Assembly (NCBI GenBank): GCA_039975855.1 | Contig: JBDWGH010000002.1 | Coordinates: forward strand, 1,054,001-1,118,000 | DNA length: 64,000 nt | Direction of reading: 5' to 3' | Source of the DNA: Litorimonas sp039975855 | GTDB taxonomy: Bacteria > Pseudomonadota > Alphaproteobacteria > Caulobacterales > Maricaulaceae | Part shown: piece after piece, positions 1-9,271 of the stretch | How the letters are laid out: each line of letters opens with the position of its first letter | Numbering within the stretch: the first letter of the stretch is position 1 | Notes under the pieces: model-generated | What the model saw: the letters and a program-made list of their open reading frames with translations, nothing else | The model's database searches: none | Told to the model about the DNA's origin: nothing | Program-made: the position numbers and the translations under genes

Positions 1-2937
1 AGCGGTGGCATTAATAAGGTGCTGGGCGGACTCAAGACTAATCTGACTTCCACTGTTCGGCTTTGAAAAAGGATTGGAATTCGTCGCATAGAACCGTTGC
101 AAATAATCGGGTCCGCCCGCTTTGGGTCCTGTGCCCGACAATCCTGACCCACCAAAGGGCTGGCTACCAACAACCGCACCAATTTGATTGCGATTCACAT
201 AAATGTTTCCGACCCGCAATTGCCTCGTGATATCGTCAACGCGCGTATCAATGCGCGTGTGTAGACCAAATGTGAGTGCATAATCCGCGTCATCAATTTC
301 TTTCACAATAGCGGGCAAATCTTCAGGATCGAATTTGGCGACATGTAAAACGGGCCCAAAAATCTCTTCCCGCACATCTTCTCGGCCCGAGGCGCTAATG
401 AGCGTAGGTTGAATAAAGTGCCCCGTATCAGGAAGGTCAGAAGATTGATGAATAACGTCTGATTTTGCAATATATTCGGAAAACCGCGCACGGGCGGCTT
501 CGTCGATGACGGGGCCGACATCAGTCCCTGGTTCCCATGGTAGACCGAGATGCAATTCGTCCATGGCCTCCGTCAGCATTTTCAGGACAGGAGCGTAAAT
601 ATCGTCTTGGAGATATAGCAATCGCAGCGCCGAACACCGCTGACCAGCGCTTTGGAATGCGCTGGCAATGATATCAGTAACGGCCTGTTGGGGTAGAGCT
701 GTGCTATCGACGATCATACAGTTAATCCCGCCAGTCTCGGCGATCAGAGGCGCTGACGGTGAGAGATTTTCTGCGACGGTTCGGCTTATAATCTGCGCAG
801 TCTTTGTGCTTCCGGTAAAAACAATCCCATTTGCACGCGGGTCAGATGTCAGCGCCGCCCCTATAACATTGCCTTCGCCCGGAACATTTTGCAGCGCCGT
901 TTTCGGCACGCCAGCGCTGTGCAAAATATCAACGGCTAGGTGCCCGATAAGGCATGTCGCTTCGGCCGGTTTAGAGATGACAGCATTCCCAGCCGCAAGC
1001 CCCGCTGCAATCTGCCCTAAGAAAATCGCCAGAGGAAAATTCCAAGGCGCGATTGTGATGACGGTACCAAGTGGTTCCCCCTTATGTAATTCAGCTTGGT
1101 CAGCGTAAAAACGTAAAAAATCGACAGCTTCTCGAAGTTCCGAAACAGCATCTGCCGCCGTCTTTCCCGCTTCGCGCGCAAGCAAGGCGAAGAATTCACT
1201 CCGGCGAGACTCCAATTCGACGGCGCTTTGACGTAAAATGTTAGCGCGGTCGGAAACTGGAACCGCCCAAGGTCTCGCAGACTCGAATGCGTGTTCGACA
1301 TGTTTAGGGCTCGCAAACGAAACCTCTCCAACGATGTCTTCACCATTAGCGGGATTTAGGACGTTTCTAGCCTTTGTCTTAGCGAGAACACGTTTCGCGA
1401 TTTGAGGCGTGGCCGTCCAGCTCATTGTTTCAAAGGCTGCCCGATGTTTGACAAACTCATCCAAAATAACCGGGTCTTGCAAGTTCAGACCTTTTGAATT
1501 CACCCGAGGGGAAAATATATCGAGAGGGCGAATGACAGACGGTTTTACATCGACATCAAATGGGTCGGCGATAATCGTTTCAATCGGTACATCCCGGTCT
1601 GTTATTTGGCTAACGAAAGACGAATTAGCACCATTCTCCAGCAAGCGCCTTACAAGGTAGGCGAGCAAATCCCGATGGACGCCTACCGGGGCATAGATTC
1701 TGCACGGCAAGCCGGTATCTTCGCGCAAAATTTCATGCAAGGCCTCTCCCATCCCGTGGAGGCGCTGAAACTCGAATCCGGCTGTATTTTCTCCAGCGAG
1801 AGACAATATTTCCGCGGTGCTTCGCGCATTATGTGTCGCGAATTGCGGATATATTTGTGGGCGAAGGCTAAGCAGTTTTTCGGCACATAACATATAATTC
1901 TGGTCTGTCTCAGCCTTGTTCGTAAAGACCGGATAATGATCGTGCCCCCCAACTTGAGCGTGTTTTATTTCACCATCCCAATATGCACCCTTCACCAAAC
2001 GCACCATAAAGCGGCGGTTCGTCACCTTTGCCAGTTCCGCAATCCAATCAATGACGGAGGAAGCACGTTTCCCGTAAGCCTGCACCACGAGACCCAAACC
2101 ATCCCAGCCTTCTAAAGCCGGATCTTTTGCAAGGGATTCAAAAATTTGTAGTGAAAGATCGAGTCGATCCGCTTCTTCAGCGTCAATGTTCAATCCCATC
2201 CCAGATGCCGCAGCCATGTGAGCCAATCCAGAAATTCGGGGCAATAATTCTTCCATAACTCGAACGGATTGCAATGTTTCATAGCGCGGATGCAACGCAG
2301 AAAGTTTCACCGAAATTCCGGGATTGTCATGAACAGATTGAGAGTTGCAATACGGCGCCAATGCCTCTGCCGCCTCCCTATAAGCGGCTTCATAACGACG
2401 AGCATCAGTGGTGGAAATCGCCGCCTCACCCAACATATCAAAGGAATATCGGTATCCGCCTCGACGGTTTTTGAGTGCTTCTTCAATTGTTTGTCCCAGC
2501 ACAAATTGCCGACCCATTTCGCGCATCGCTTGTTTGACAGCAGTCCGGATGACTGGCTCACCCATCCGCTTAACGAGGTTGCGAACGGTTTTCACGATGC
2601 CCCGACTATCGTCAGTATCGAGAACTTTTCCTGTTAGCATCAAGCCCCATGTCGAGGCATTCACGAGCGTCGAGCTACTTTTATTGATATGTGCGCTCCA
2701 TTCCGACGGCGCAATTTTGTCCTCGATCAACGCGTCCATCGTCTCAGAGTCCGGCACACGTAGCAGCGCTTCGGCCAAACACATTAAAGCCACACCTTCA
2801 TCCGTTGACAAACCATATTCGCCCAGGAATTTTTCCATCATTCCCTGTTTTGCCTCGTTCCGTAATTTCGTCACGAGGTCTCGCGCAAGGTCTGTCGCCT
2901 TTTGACGTATCTCAACTGAGGGAATTTCTGCGTGCAT
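1..2937 (-). CDS. putA: Bifunctional proline dehydrogenase / glutamate-semialdehyde dehydrogenase PutA (3' end outside window)
   Basis: Oxidises proline to glutamate in two steps: FAD proline dehydrogenase, then NAD-dependent P5C dehydrogenase. The minus frame is open from an ATG at 2937 to the window edge (979 codons), so the C-terminus is missing; full-length family members exceed 1000 residues. The PRODH barrel carries the KGAYWDGE motif near residue 315. The aldehyde dehydrogenase half shows GSTK (about 708), the ETGG glutamate (about 733) and the GQRC catalytic cysteine (about 765), followed by FGGSGLSGTG. No ribbon-helix-helix DNA-binding domain precedes the PRODH part, so unlike E. coli PutA it should not repress itself. 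An AAGG element lies just upstream of the ATG. Confidence 0.95.
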   Translation of the reverse strand, partial: MHAEIPSVEIRQKATDLARDLVTKLRNEAKQGMMEKFLGEYGLSTDEGVALMCLAEALLRVPDSETMDALIEDKIAPSEWSAHINKSSSTLVNASTWGLMLTGKVLDTDDSRGIVKTVRNLVKRMGEPVIRTAVKQAMREMGRQFVLGQTIEEALKNRRGGYRYSFDMLGEAAISTTDARRYEAAYREAAEALAPYCNSQSVHDNPGISVKLSALHPRYETLQSVRVMEELLPRISGLAHMAAASGMGLNIDAEEADRLDLSLQIFESLAKDPALEGWDGLGLVVQAYGKRASSVIDWIAELAKVTNRRFMVRLVKGAYWDGEIKHAQVGGHDHYPVFTNKAETDQNYMLCAEKLLSLRPQIYPQFATHNARSTAEILSLAGENTAGFEFQRLHGMGEALHEILREDTGLPCRIYAPVGVHRDLLAYLVRRLLENGANSSFVSQITDRDVPIETIIADPFDVDVKPSVIRPLDIFSPRVNSKGLNLQDPVILDEFVKHRAAFETMSWTATPQIAKRVLAKTKARNVLNPANGEDIVGEVSFASPKHVEHAFESARPWAVPVSDRANILRQSAVELESRRSEFFALLAREAGKTAADAVSELREAVDFLRFYADQAELHKGEPLGTVITIAPWNFPLAIFLGQIAAGLAAGNAVISKPAEATCLIGHLAVDILHSAGVPKTALQNVPGEGNVIGAALTSDPRANGIVFTGSTKTAQIISRTVAENLSPSAPLIAETGGINCMIVDSTALPQQAVTDIIASAFQSAGQRCSALRLLYLQDDIYAPVLKMLTEAMDELHLGLPWEPGTDVGPVIDEAARARFSEYIAKSDVIHQSSDLPDTGHFIQPTLISASGREDVREEIFGPVLHVAKFDPEDLPAIVKEIDDADYALTFGLHTRIDTRVDDITRQLRVGNIYVNRNQIGAVVGSQPFGGSGLSGTGPKAGGPDYLQRFYATNSNPFSKPNSGSQISLESAQHLINATA

Positions 2938-3016
2938 ATGTGTGGCCTTAGAATGCGAAACAGGTACGATCTTTATCAACAGCTTTCCCTTTAACTGACC
3001 CAAGCAGAAAACGTAC

Positions 3017-3059
3017 GTCTCATTTGTTTTCAAAATGAGACTGTGCGCAATTTTATTGC
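3017..3059. promoter_or_regulatory. Two palindromes upstream of putA
   Basis: A perfect inverted repeat with 9-bp arms (GTCTCATTT, 7-nt spacer, AAATGAGAC) at 3017-3041 is followed by a smaller one (GCAAT-TTT-ATTGC) at 3047-3059. They lie 80-122 bp before the putA start and just past the stop of the preceding minus-strand gene. They could be operators for an Lrp-type regulator (PutR-like proteins of this family control putA in many alphaproteobacteria) or a weak terminator of the upstream gene; the run after the hairpin is not a clean T tract. The operator reading is inference. Confidence 0.4.
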
Positions 3060-3072
3060 AAAGCTAAGTCGG

Positions 3073-4131
3073 CTAAGCCTCAACAACCTCATAGTCCAAC
3101 AGCACGACGTCCGAAGATAAGTAACCCGGTTTAACGGGTTCAACTTTCGTCAAATCTGTTGTCAGATATTTTTTATTGTCGTCGCAAAATATAGTAACAA
3201 TTTCATCGGTCGGGTGTTGTCGCGCCAATTTCAAAGCGGCGATCAGATTAGCACCTGAACTAATCCCAACAGCCAGGCCTAATTCCGCCGAGAGTTTTTG
3301 CGCCATGATGATACCGTCGCCATCATTTACGCAGACAACCTCGTCCAGCGTTTTTAGACAGACAATATCTGGAATGAATTCGTCGGAAACGCCCTGAATA
3401 CGATGTTTGCCAACTTTGTGCCCTGTCGTCAGAGTTGGAGACTCTGCGGGTTCCATTGGGTGAATTTTTGTTTCGGGACAGAGGGTGCGCAAGGCGGCAC
3501 CGACACCCATGACGGTGCCGCCCGTCCCCACACCGGCAACAAAACGGCTTGGACAACGTCCAAGCTGTGTGATGATTTCAGGTCCTGTACCTTTGCAATG
3601 TGCATTGCAGTTATCAGGATTGGAAAATTGCCGAGGCAAAAACACATCATTTCGTTCGCGCGCCAAATCCTCAGCCATTTTAATAGAGCCTAAAAACCCA
3701 CCCTCTTCATGGCTGACCAAAACAACATCTGCACCGTAACTTTTCATGAGAGCGATCCGTTCCGCGCTCATCCAATTCGGCATGTAAATTCGAACGGGAT
3801 GCCCTAAGGCGCGCCCCAGGGCACAAAAAGCGATCCCTGCATTGCCGGAAGTTGCCTCGACAATCATATCGTCCTTATTCAGCGCGCCAGTTTGATAGGC
3901 GCGGCGCAAGACTTCCAAAGCCATACGATCTTTAATTGACCCTGACAGATTGAAATATTCCAGCTTTGCATAGAGCGTCCGCTCCACACCCCTATCTTTC
4001 AACCTCACAGAAATCAGTGGTGTGTTACCGATCAGTTTATCAAGGGTGGAAAACAAAGGCGGTAGAGTAAACTCGTTCGCCATGGGCATAGAATTCGGTG
4101 TCGGTCTATCAGATATTTCGGTGCGCAGCAT
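3073..4131 (-). CDS. PLP-dependent cysteine synthase family protein
   Basis: A 352-residue fold-type II PLP enzyme related to CysK/CysM and cystathionine beta-synthase. Visible motifs are the Schiff-base lysine in SGSIKDR (about residue 68), EATSGNAGIAF in place of the usual EPTSGNTG, the phosphate-binding GTGGTVMGVG and the GISSGAN motif. The C-terminus contains FCDDNKKYLTTDL, so it is somewhat longer than CysM. The start at 4131 has AAGGATG upstream; a later Met-Pro-Met could also serve. It is divergent from an Lrp-type regulator 107 bp away, which suggests regulation by that protein. True cysteine synthesis, beta-synthase activity and an amino-acid lyase role cannot be separated from sequence alone. 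Confidence 0.85.
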   Translation of the reverse strand: MLRTEISDRPTPNSMPMANEFTLPPLFSTLDKLIGNTPLISVRLKDRGVERTLYAKLEYFNLSGSIKDRMALEVLRRAYQTGALNKDDMIVEATSGNAGIAFCALGRALGHPVRIYMPNWMSAERIALMKSYGADVVLVSHEEGGFLGSIKMAEDLARERNDVFLPRQFSNPDNCNAHCKGTGPEIITQLGRCPSRFVAGVGTGGTVMGVGAALRTLCPETKIHPMEPAESPTLTTGHKVGKHRIQGVSDEFIPDIVCLKTLDEVVCVNDGDGIIMAQKLSAELGLAVGISSGANLIAALKLARQHPTDEIVTIFCDDNKKYLTTDLTKVEPVKPGYLSSDVVLLDYEVVEA

Positions 4132-4238
4132 GGTTTCATCCTTGTTTTCACCAAAATATCAGCCCTTATATCAAATATTATGCGTATAATTCACGAAATC
4201 TTAGATGACATGATAATATTTTATGATAAAAACACATA

Positions 4239-4724
4239 ATGGACGAAAATTTACACCGCAGTGATGTTAAGATTTTAGAAATTCTTCAAACTGACGCGAC
4301 TCGGTCTCTCGAGTCGATTTCAGAGGAGATTGGCGTCTCCCTTAACACGTGTTGGCGACGTGTTCGAAAATTGGAAACTGACGGAATTTTGGAACGCCGC
4401 GTTGCACTGGTGGATAATGTCAAAATCGGATTACCCCTCACCGTTTTCGTATCCGTCCGCACGGATGACCACTCCAAAGCTTGGGCCGATCGCTTCACAA
4501 AGGCTGTAAATAACGTACCGGAAATCGTCGAATTTTACCGCTTGGCGGGCGACGTGGATTACATCCTCAAAATGATGGTGGGCAGCGTGTCAGATTACGA
4601 TCGGGTCTATCAGGGCCTTATATCCAAAGTTAGCCTGTCCGATGTCTCAGCCAGTTTCGCTATGGAAAAACTCAAATTCACGACCGAACTTCCGGTTCGG
4701 CAAGCCTTAAAAGGTAGCTCATGA
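4239..4724 (+). CDS. Lrp/AsnC family transcriptional regulator
   Basis: A 161-residue protein with an N-terminal winged helix-turn-helix (residues about 8-55; VSLNTCWRRVRKLETDGIL is the recognition region) and a C-terminal RAM ligand-binding domain containing the GDVDYILKMMV strand. These regulators form dimers to octamers and respond to amino acids. It is divergent from the cysteine-synthase-like gene, with putA next beyond, so both are natural targets. Its stop overlaps the start of the thioesterase gene (ATGA), which implies co-transcription. The 107-bp divergent region is very AT-rich, as Lrp sites usually are, but I could not define an operator. Confidence 0.9.
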   Translation: MDENLHRSDVKILEILQTDATRSLESISEEIGVSLNTCWRRVRKLETDGILERRVALVDNVKIGLPLTVFVSVRTDDHSKAWADRFTKAVNNVPEIVEFYRLAGDVDYILKMMVGSVSDYDRVYQGLISKVSLSDVSASFAMEKLKFTTELPVRQALKGSS

Positions 4725-5143
4725 GCTTTACCGACATCGTTGCCACCAATGCCATGTTCCAAGAGTATTTTGGCACTGAAGGACCTCCCCATGAAGTGAC
4801 CGAAATGCGAGACGGATTTGCAGTGAGCCGATTGGAAACCAATGCCCAGCATATGCGGCCGGGCAATATGGTAAGCGGCCCAACACAAATGCAGCTTGCG
4901 GATTCGGTGGCTTATGTCTGCGTTTTCACAAAGCTAGGCATCACGCCCATGGCTGTCACATCAAGTTTGAATATACATTTCTTGCGTCCCTGCATTGGGC
5001 CCGGCATTCGGGCCGAAGGCACAATGGTCCGTATTGGAAAAACACTAGCCGTTATAGATGTACGTATATTTGGCGATGGTCATGATGAGCCTGCTGCTCT
5101 TGCAACCGTGACATATGCGTTGCCAAAGCCCGAAAAGAAATAA
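4721..5143 (+). CDS. PaaI-family hotdog thioesterase
   Basis: A 140-residue single hotdog-fold domain of the PaaI/acyl-CoA thioesterase group. The segment PGNMVSGPTQMQLAD matches the N/G-hx-G-x(2)-ADS region where the helix carries the catalytic acid, followed by the SSLNIHFLRPC strand. The likely reaction is hydrolysis of a small acyl-CoA in the cytoplasm; the substrate is unknown. The start codon overlaps the stop of the Lrp-type gene by 4 bp, so translation is probably coupled. The pairing with a regulator next to an amino-acid enzyme suggests an acyl-CoA intermediate of amino-acid breakdown, which is inference. Confidence 0.8.
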   Translation: MSFTDIVATNAMFQEYFGTEGPPHEVTEMRDGFAVSRLETNAQHMRPGNMVSGPTQMQLADSVAYVCVFTKLGITPMAVTSSLNIHFLRPCIGPGIRAEGTMVRIGKTLAVIDVRIFGDGHDEPAALATVTYALPKPEKK

Positions 5144-5160
5144 GGGCTTCTCTCTTATTT
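5138..5160. terminator. Possible bidirectional terminator
   Basis: A perfect 7-bp AT-rich stem (AAATAAG / CTTATTT, 9-nt loop) sits between the convergent thioesterase and SGNH genes and overlaps both stop regions. It continues into T-rich sequence on the plus side and A-rich sequence on the other. The stem is weak in GC, so efficiency is uncertain. Confidence 0.4.
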
Positions 5161-6207
5161 ATTTAGTGCGCCGCGGAAAGCCGCTTCCAACTCATCAGCA
5201 ATTTTCTGATGCTCAGCCGCCGTAGGATGACTGTCCCACGCCTCGCCATAGTATTGACTGACCTCTAAATATTGGACGGAGGGAGTTCCGAAACCGCCTG
5301 CAACCTCTTTGACATAAGCCTTCAGGGCCTCCCCTTTCTCTCCACCCGTCATGGGGGATGAAATCAGAAAAACTTGCGCTTTTGGATAATCGGTTCGAAT
5401 GCGCGATACGAAACCCTTATAAACCTGCGTCCAGCTTTCGCGGTCTGGGATACCCAGATTAAAATCATTTGTACCGAGCATAACAGAAACAATGTCCGCC
5501 TGATAGTTTTGGGGGTCCCAGAGATGGTCGGGGTCATCGGGTAGGACTCGGTCATAAAATTGCGGCGCATTATTCGTGTCTGTGATGCCTTGCCAATCCC
5601 GAACCAGCCCGCGACCGCCATAGGCGACGTGATGAACTTGCGCGTTTAGGCGATCGCCTAGTACGCGGGGGTAGGCGAGACGGGCATTAGAAACCGCTTC
5701 ACGTTCGCCGTCATCATTCAGGCGCGATGTGGTCCCCGCCCCTGCTGTAATAGAGTCGCCGATGAAAAGGAATTTGGTTTTGGGGAAAGGTTTTGGTTCG
5801 ACAAACCCGTGAAATGAACTCACGTCCAATAATGTTATATTCCCCTGCCAAGCCTCATTCCGCCGGATAATATCCACTGACATTCCATTCTCTTCGCCAC
5901 CAACTAGGATCGTAAGGGGTTCATATCGATTCAACTCAACTGTTGCCCAATCATCATCATTCACTCGAACATCAAGAGCTAGGGTCTCAATGTTACCCTC
6001 AGGTGCGATTTTAAATTGGACTTCATCCCCCTGTGTAGCGAAGCGAATTCGACTGCCCGGATAAGATAGAAGAGTACCTCTTTCCGTTTTCAAGGTTCTA
6101 CCCTCTAAGAGTAACTGTGAGTCGTTGGCTTGTACTAGAGTAACGTTTTCCTGCTCTCCACATGCTGATACAAAGGCGAGGCAAACAAAAATCAGAGCCG
6201 CTCTCAT
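5155..6207 (-). CDS. SGNH/GDSL esterase lipoprotein (CE2-like architecture)
   Basis: A 350-residue lipoprotein: signal peptide MRAALIFVCLAFVSAC with a lipobox cysteine. A jelly-roll-like N-terminal domain (residues about 20-135) precedes an SGNH hydrolase: block I GDSITAGAG (Ser), block II GGRGLVRDW (Gly), block III GTNDF (Asn) and block V DSHPTAAEH (Asp/His). This order resembles carbohydrate esterase family 2 acetyl-xylan/glucomannan esterases, so deacetylation of an algal or plant polysaccharide is plausible. The ATG at 6207 was chosen over the upstream one at 6255 because it gives a proper lipoprotein signal and avoids overlapping zapA; it leaves a 16-bp gap. Confidence 0.85.
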   Translation of the reverse strand: MRAALIFVCLAFVSACGEQENVTLVQANDSQLLLEGRTLKTERGTLLSYPGSRIRFATQGDEVQFKIAPEGNIETLALDVRVNDDDWATVELNRYEPLTILVGGEENGMSVDIIRRNEAWQGNITLLDVSSFHGFVEPKPFPKTKFLFIGDSITAGAGTTSRLNDDGEREAVSNARLAYPRVLGDRLNAQVHHVAYGGRGLVRDWQGITDTNNAPQFYDRVLPDDPDHLWDPQNYQADIVSVMLGTNDFNLGIPDRESWTQVYKGFVSRIRTDYPKAQVFLISSPMTGGEKGEALKAYVKEVAGGFGTPSVQYLEVSQYYGEAWDSHPTAAEHQKIADELEAAFRGALNK

Positions 6208-6223
6208 GCTAACAAATGCCAAT

Positions 6224-6583
6224 CTACCCGACCAATTTCGCGGCCAACCCCTCAATCCGTTTCGCAGCGGCGTTTAGCGCCTTTGCCGCTTCAGCTTGGC
6301 TCTTGGCGCTAGCGAGTGTAGCCGCGTCGCGTTCTTTGCGGAGGCCTGCCGCGCGAGCATCTACGCGCAGGTCGAGGTTTTCCATCGTGTCTTCAACTTC
6401 GTCCATCATGGTAATGCCGGCCATTACAAGAAGACGCAAATCACCAATTTGGCCGAATTGATTAGCCATTTGCGCGACGCGATCATCAAGCTTTTGACCT
6501 AAGCGGAGCAAGCGTTCTTCTTCGCCGTCCTCACATCCCATCGCATATTTGCGTCCATTTATGTCCAGGCTGACTTTACCCAT
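6224..6583 (-). CDS. zapA: Cell division protein ZapA
   Basis: A 119-residue FtsZ-associated protein. The N-terminal beta-strand region (VSLDINGRKYAMGCEDGEE) and the following helix with RLLVMAGITMMDE match the ZapA globular domain, and a C-terminal coiled coil follows (residues about 70-119). ZapA crosslinks FtsZ protofilaments at midcell. It lies 1 bp downstream of a DUF4164-like coiled-coil gene, as in Caulobacter, where the pair (ZapA-ZauP) focuses the Z-ring. Cytoplasmic. Confidence 0.9.
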   Translation of the reverse strand: MGKVSLDINGRKYAMGCEDGEEERLLRLGQKLDDRVAQMANQFGQIGDLRLLVMAGITMMDEVEDTMENLDLRVDARAAGLRKERDAATLASAKSQAEAAKALNAAAKRIEGLAAKLVG

Positions 6584-6584
6584 G

Positions 6585-6902
6585 TTAGGCTCCTAAAGAT
6601 CGTTCCAGTGCCCCGCGCACCACAGTCATCACGCGGTCCAGTTCAGCCTCACTGTCCTGCGTCAATTTTGTAAATTCCGCTTCACGCCTATTGAGCCGCT
6701 CCGTTGCAGCTTCGGCTTGAGCTGCCATTTCGTCAAGCTGTCCAGCTAATTTAGCGCGATCCTCACGAAAGGCCTCACTATCATTTGCACCGACTTCCAA
6801 TGTCTTCATTCGGGACAGAAGTTGCTTCACCCCTGCTTCAAGAGAATCAACGGAATTATCCAAAGCGGCTTTGGCAGATTTAATGTCAGCGCTGTCATTC
6901 AT
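6585..6902 (-). CDS. zauP: Coiled-coil Z-ring protein ZauP (DUF4164-like)
   Basis: A 105-residue, almost entirely helical protein with long heptad-like runs of Leu, Ala, Glu and Arg and no signal peptide or membrane segment. Position immediately upstream of zapA (1-bp gap) and its size match ZauP of Caulobacter crescentus, which binds ZapA and helps condense the Z-ring. The name rests on synteny and coiled-coil character rather than on a residue motif, because such proteins are poorly conserved. The gene is divergent from gap. Confidence 0.75.
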   Translation of the reverse strand: MNDSADIKSAKAALDNSVDSLEAGVKQLLSRMKTLEVGANDSEAFREDRAKLAGQLDEMAAQAEAATERLNRREAEFTKLTQDSEAELDRVMTVVRGALERSLGA

Positions 6903-7047
6903 CTAATTCACCCTGAGTCACAAATTTATTCATAGAATGGCCCGCAAATTGCGGAAGGACAAGGGGATTATGTTGACTTGTTCCACGCGCCTGCCCAAGG
7001 GGTTCGAGATTTTCAGAACCCTCAAACGTTGAAGAAACGGGACGGAA

Positions 7048-8067
7048 ATGACAATAAAAATCGGAATAAATGGTTTCGGCCGAATTGGGCGTCTCGTGAC
7101 GCGCGCATTGGTTGAATACGGGATAGAGGACGTTGAACTCGTCGCTATCAATTCTCCGGGCGCAATTGAAACCTCCGCACATCTTCTGCGCTATGACAGC
7201 GTGCATGGCCGTTTCGGACAAGACGTGAAGGTCGGCGACGGATTTATTGAATATAATGGCACTCGCGTTGCCATGAGCCATCACCGTGATCCTGGCGCTG
7301 TGGATTGGGGCGGAATGGGTGTCGATATTGTCATGGAGTGTACAGGTATATTCCGGTCCAAAGAAGGCGTGCAGCCACATTTAAAAGCCGGAGCAAAAGC
7401 TGTGCTAATTTCTGCGCCCGGACAAAATGTAGACAAAACGATCGTCTACGGCGTCAACCATGACGACCTGACAGCGGATGATAAAGTTGTGTCGTGTGCC
7501 TCTTGTACAACGAATTGCCTGGCACCTGTTGCAAAAGTACTCATGGAAACCGTCGGTATTCGCCGCGGATTTATGACGACGGTTCATTCCTATACGCAAG
7601 ATCAGCGTATTCTCGACAATTCTCATAAAGACCTCTACCGCGCCCGCGCCGCGGGTCTTAACATGATTCCTACTTCGACGGGCGCCGCCAAAGCTGTTGG
7701 CCTCGTCATCCCTGAACTTCAGGGTCGTCTGTCAGGTTCAGCTGTCCGCGTTCCGACTGCCAACGTCTCTATGGTCGACCTCGCCTTTCAACCAGAAATG
7801 AAGACCTCCGCCGAAGAGGTGAATGCGGTCATGGAAGAAGCCGCAAAAGGACCCATGAAAGGCATAATTTGTTATTCTCGCAATCCGCTGGTCAGCTCTG
7901 ATTTAAACCATGACCCAAACAGCGCAACATTCGCCTCCCTACTGACCAAGGACATGGATGGCGACCTCGTCAAGATCATCGCTTGGTATGATAATGAGTG
8001 GGGTTTTGCGAACCGTATGATAGATGTCGCGCGCGAAATGGGCGCAAAAATGGATCAAGCAGCATGA
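7048..8067 (+). CDS. gap: Glyceraldehyde-3-phosphate dehydrogenase, type I
   Basis: A 339-residue NAD(P)-dependent enzyme making 1,3-bisphosphoglycerate. The Rossmann start IGINGFGRIGR and the catalytic SCASCTTNCL motif (nucleophile Cys153) are intact, as is the C-terminal WYDNEWGFANRM. It is the first gene of a gap-pgk-fba operon; its stop overlaps the pgk start (ATGA). The upstream 145 bp separate it from the divergent zauP gene. Its length is normal for the family. Confidence 0.97.
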   Translation: MTIKIGINGFGRIGRLVTRALVEYGIEDVELVAINSPGAIETSAHLLRYDSVHGRFGQDVKVGDGFIEYNGTRVAMSHHRDPGAVDWGGMGVDIVMECTGIFRSKEGVQPHLKAGAKAVLISAPGQNVDKTIVYGVNHDDLTADDKVVSCASCTTNCLAPVAKVLMETVGIRRGFMTTVHSYTQDQRILDNSHKDLYRARAAGLNMIPTSTGAAKAVGLVIPELQGRLSGSAVRVPTANVSMVDLAFQPEMKTSAEEVNAVMEEAAKGPMKGIICYSRNPLVSSDLNHDPNSATFASLLTKDMDGDLVKIIAWYDNEWGFANRMIDVAREMGAKMDQAA

Positions 8068-9257
8068 GCTTCACCCGACTAGAAACAGCAGACCTAAAGG
8101 GAAAAACTGCCCTTGTCCGTGTGGATTTTAATGTTCCGCGTGATGACGCAGGCAACATCACAGACAACACACGCATTCGCTCCGCCTTACCAACGATCCA
8201 ATATCTGCAAGATCACGGGGCAAAAATTATTTTGCTTTCACATTTTGGCCGCCCAAAAGGCGAACCTAATCCCGACATGTCGCTACGTTTTATTGTCCCC
8301 GCTTTGGAAACGATCGTTGGAAAACCCGTCACATTCATCGAACGCCCCAGCAGAGACGCAATTGCTGAGATGGAACAAGATGCGATTATCCTTGTTGAGA
8401 ACACACGCTTCTCAAACATGGAAACGAATGGCGATCCGAAAATGGCGCAATTTCTCGCCAGCCTCGGCGATATCTTTGTGATGGATGCATTCTCAGCATC
8501 GCACCGCAATCACGCTAGTAGCGCAGTTGTAGGTGAGTACCTCCCGGCCTTCGCCGGCCTCGCCATGGAACGGGAGCTGGATCATTTGGCGGCAGCTCTC
8601 GATCATCCCGAAACGCCAGTCATGGCAATCGTTGGCGGCGCGAAGGTCAGCACAAAAATTGATCTACTTGAAAATCTCGTTTCCCGTCTCGACACTCTGG
8701 TGATTGGCGGCGGTATGGCAAATACCTTCCTTTTTGCGCAAGGCCATGATGTCGGCAGCTCACTTTGCGAGAAAGACCTTAAAGGCAAAGCCCTGGATAT
8801 TCTGGCGGCTGCGAAAAAAGAAAACTGCCGTATTATCCTGCCCGTTGATGTTGTGACAGCGACAGAATTCAAAGCCCATCCGGAAAGCCGGGTTTGTGGT
8901 CTGGACGATGTCGCCCCGCATGAAATGATACTGGATGCCGGACCTGAAACAGTTTCAACAATTTTGGATGCGATGGAGGCGTCAAAAACGCTCATCTGGA
9001 ACGGCCCGCTTGGTGCATTTGAAATGAGCCCGTTTGATACATCCACGGTGGAATGCGCGAAATATGCCGCGAAACTTTGCCGCAAAGATAAAATCATCGC
9101 TGTTGCGGGCGGCGGAGACACAGTTGCCGCGTTAGCCCTTGCTGATGTCCTGGATGATTTCACATTTATTTCGACCGCCGGTGGCGCCTTCCTAGAATGG
9201 ATGGAGGGCAAAGAGTTACCCGGGGTCGAAATCCTCAAACCTAAACCTAAAGCCTAA
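8064..9257 (+). CDS. pgk: Phosphoglycerate kinase
   Basis: A 397-residue enzyme transferring phosphate from 1,3-bisphosphoglycerate to ADP. The N-terminal domain has ALVRVDFNVP and LLSHFGRPKG. The C-terminal nucleotide domain has AIVGGAKVSTKI, LVIGGGMAN, WNGPLGAFE and the GGGDTVAAL loop. The ATG at 8064 overlaps the gap stop codon; an in-frame start further upstream lies inside gap and is unlikely. It is followed 14 bp later by the aldolase gene. Confidence 0.97.
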   Translation: MSFTRLETADLKGKTALVRVDFNVPRDDAGNITDNTRIRSALPTIQYLQDHGAKIILLSHFGRPKGEPNPDMSLRFIVPALETIVGKPVTFIERPSRDAIAEMEQDAIILVENTRFSNMETNGDPKMAQFLASLGDIFVMDAFSASHRNHASSAVVGEYLPAFAGLAMERELDHLAAALDHPETPVMAIVGGAKVSTKIDLLENLVSRLDTLVIGGGMANTFLFAQGHDVGSSLCEKDLKGKALDILAAAKKENCRIILPVDVVTATEFKAHPESRVCGLDDVAPHEMILDAGPETVSTILDAMEASKTLIWNGPLGAFEMSPFDTSTVECAKYAAKLCRKDKIIAVAGGGDTVAALALADVLDDFTFISTAGGAFLEWMEGKELPGVEILKPKPKA

Positions 9258-9271
9258 AGCTGGAGCGCATC

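Noticed and set aside
668..1346. Several ORFs on both strands over the left end
   Set aside because: They lie inside the continuous putA frame, which has full PRODH and aldehyde dehydrogenase motifs.
6903..7047. 6S RNA near zapA
   Set aside because: 6S RNA often lies by zapA, but this is the upstream side of zauP, only 145 bp long, and shows just one short hairpin.
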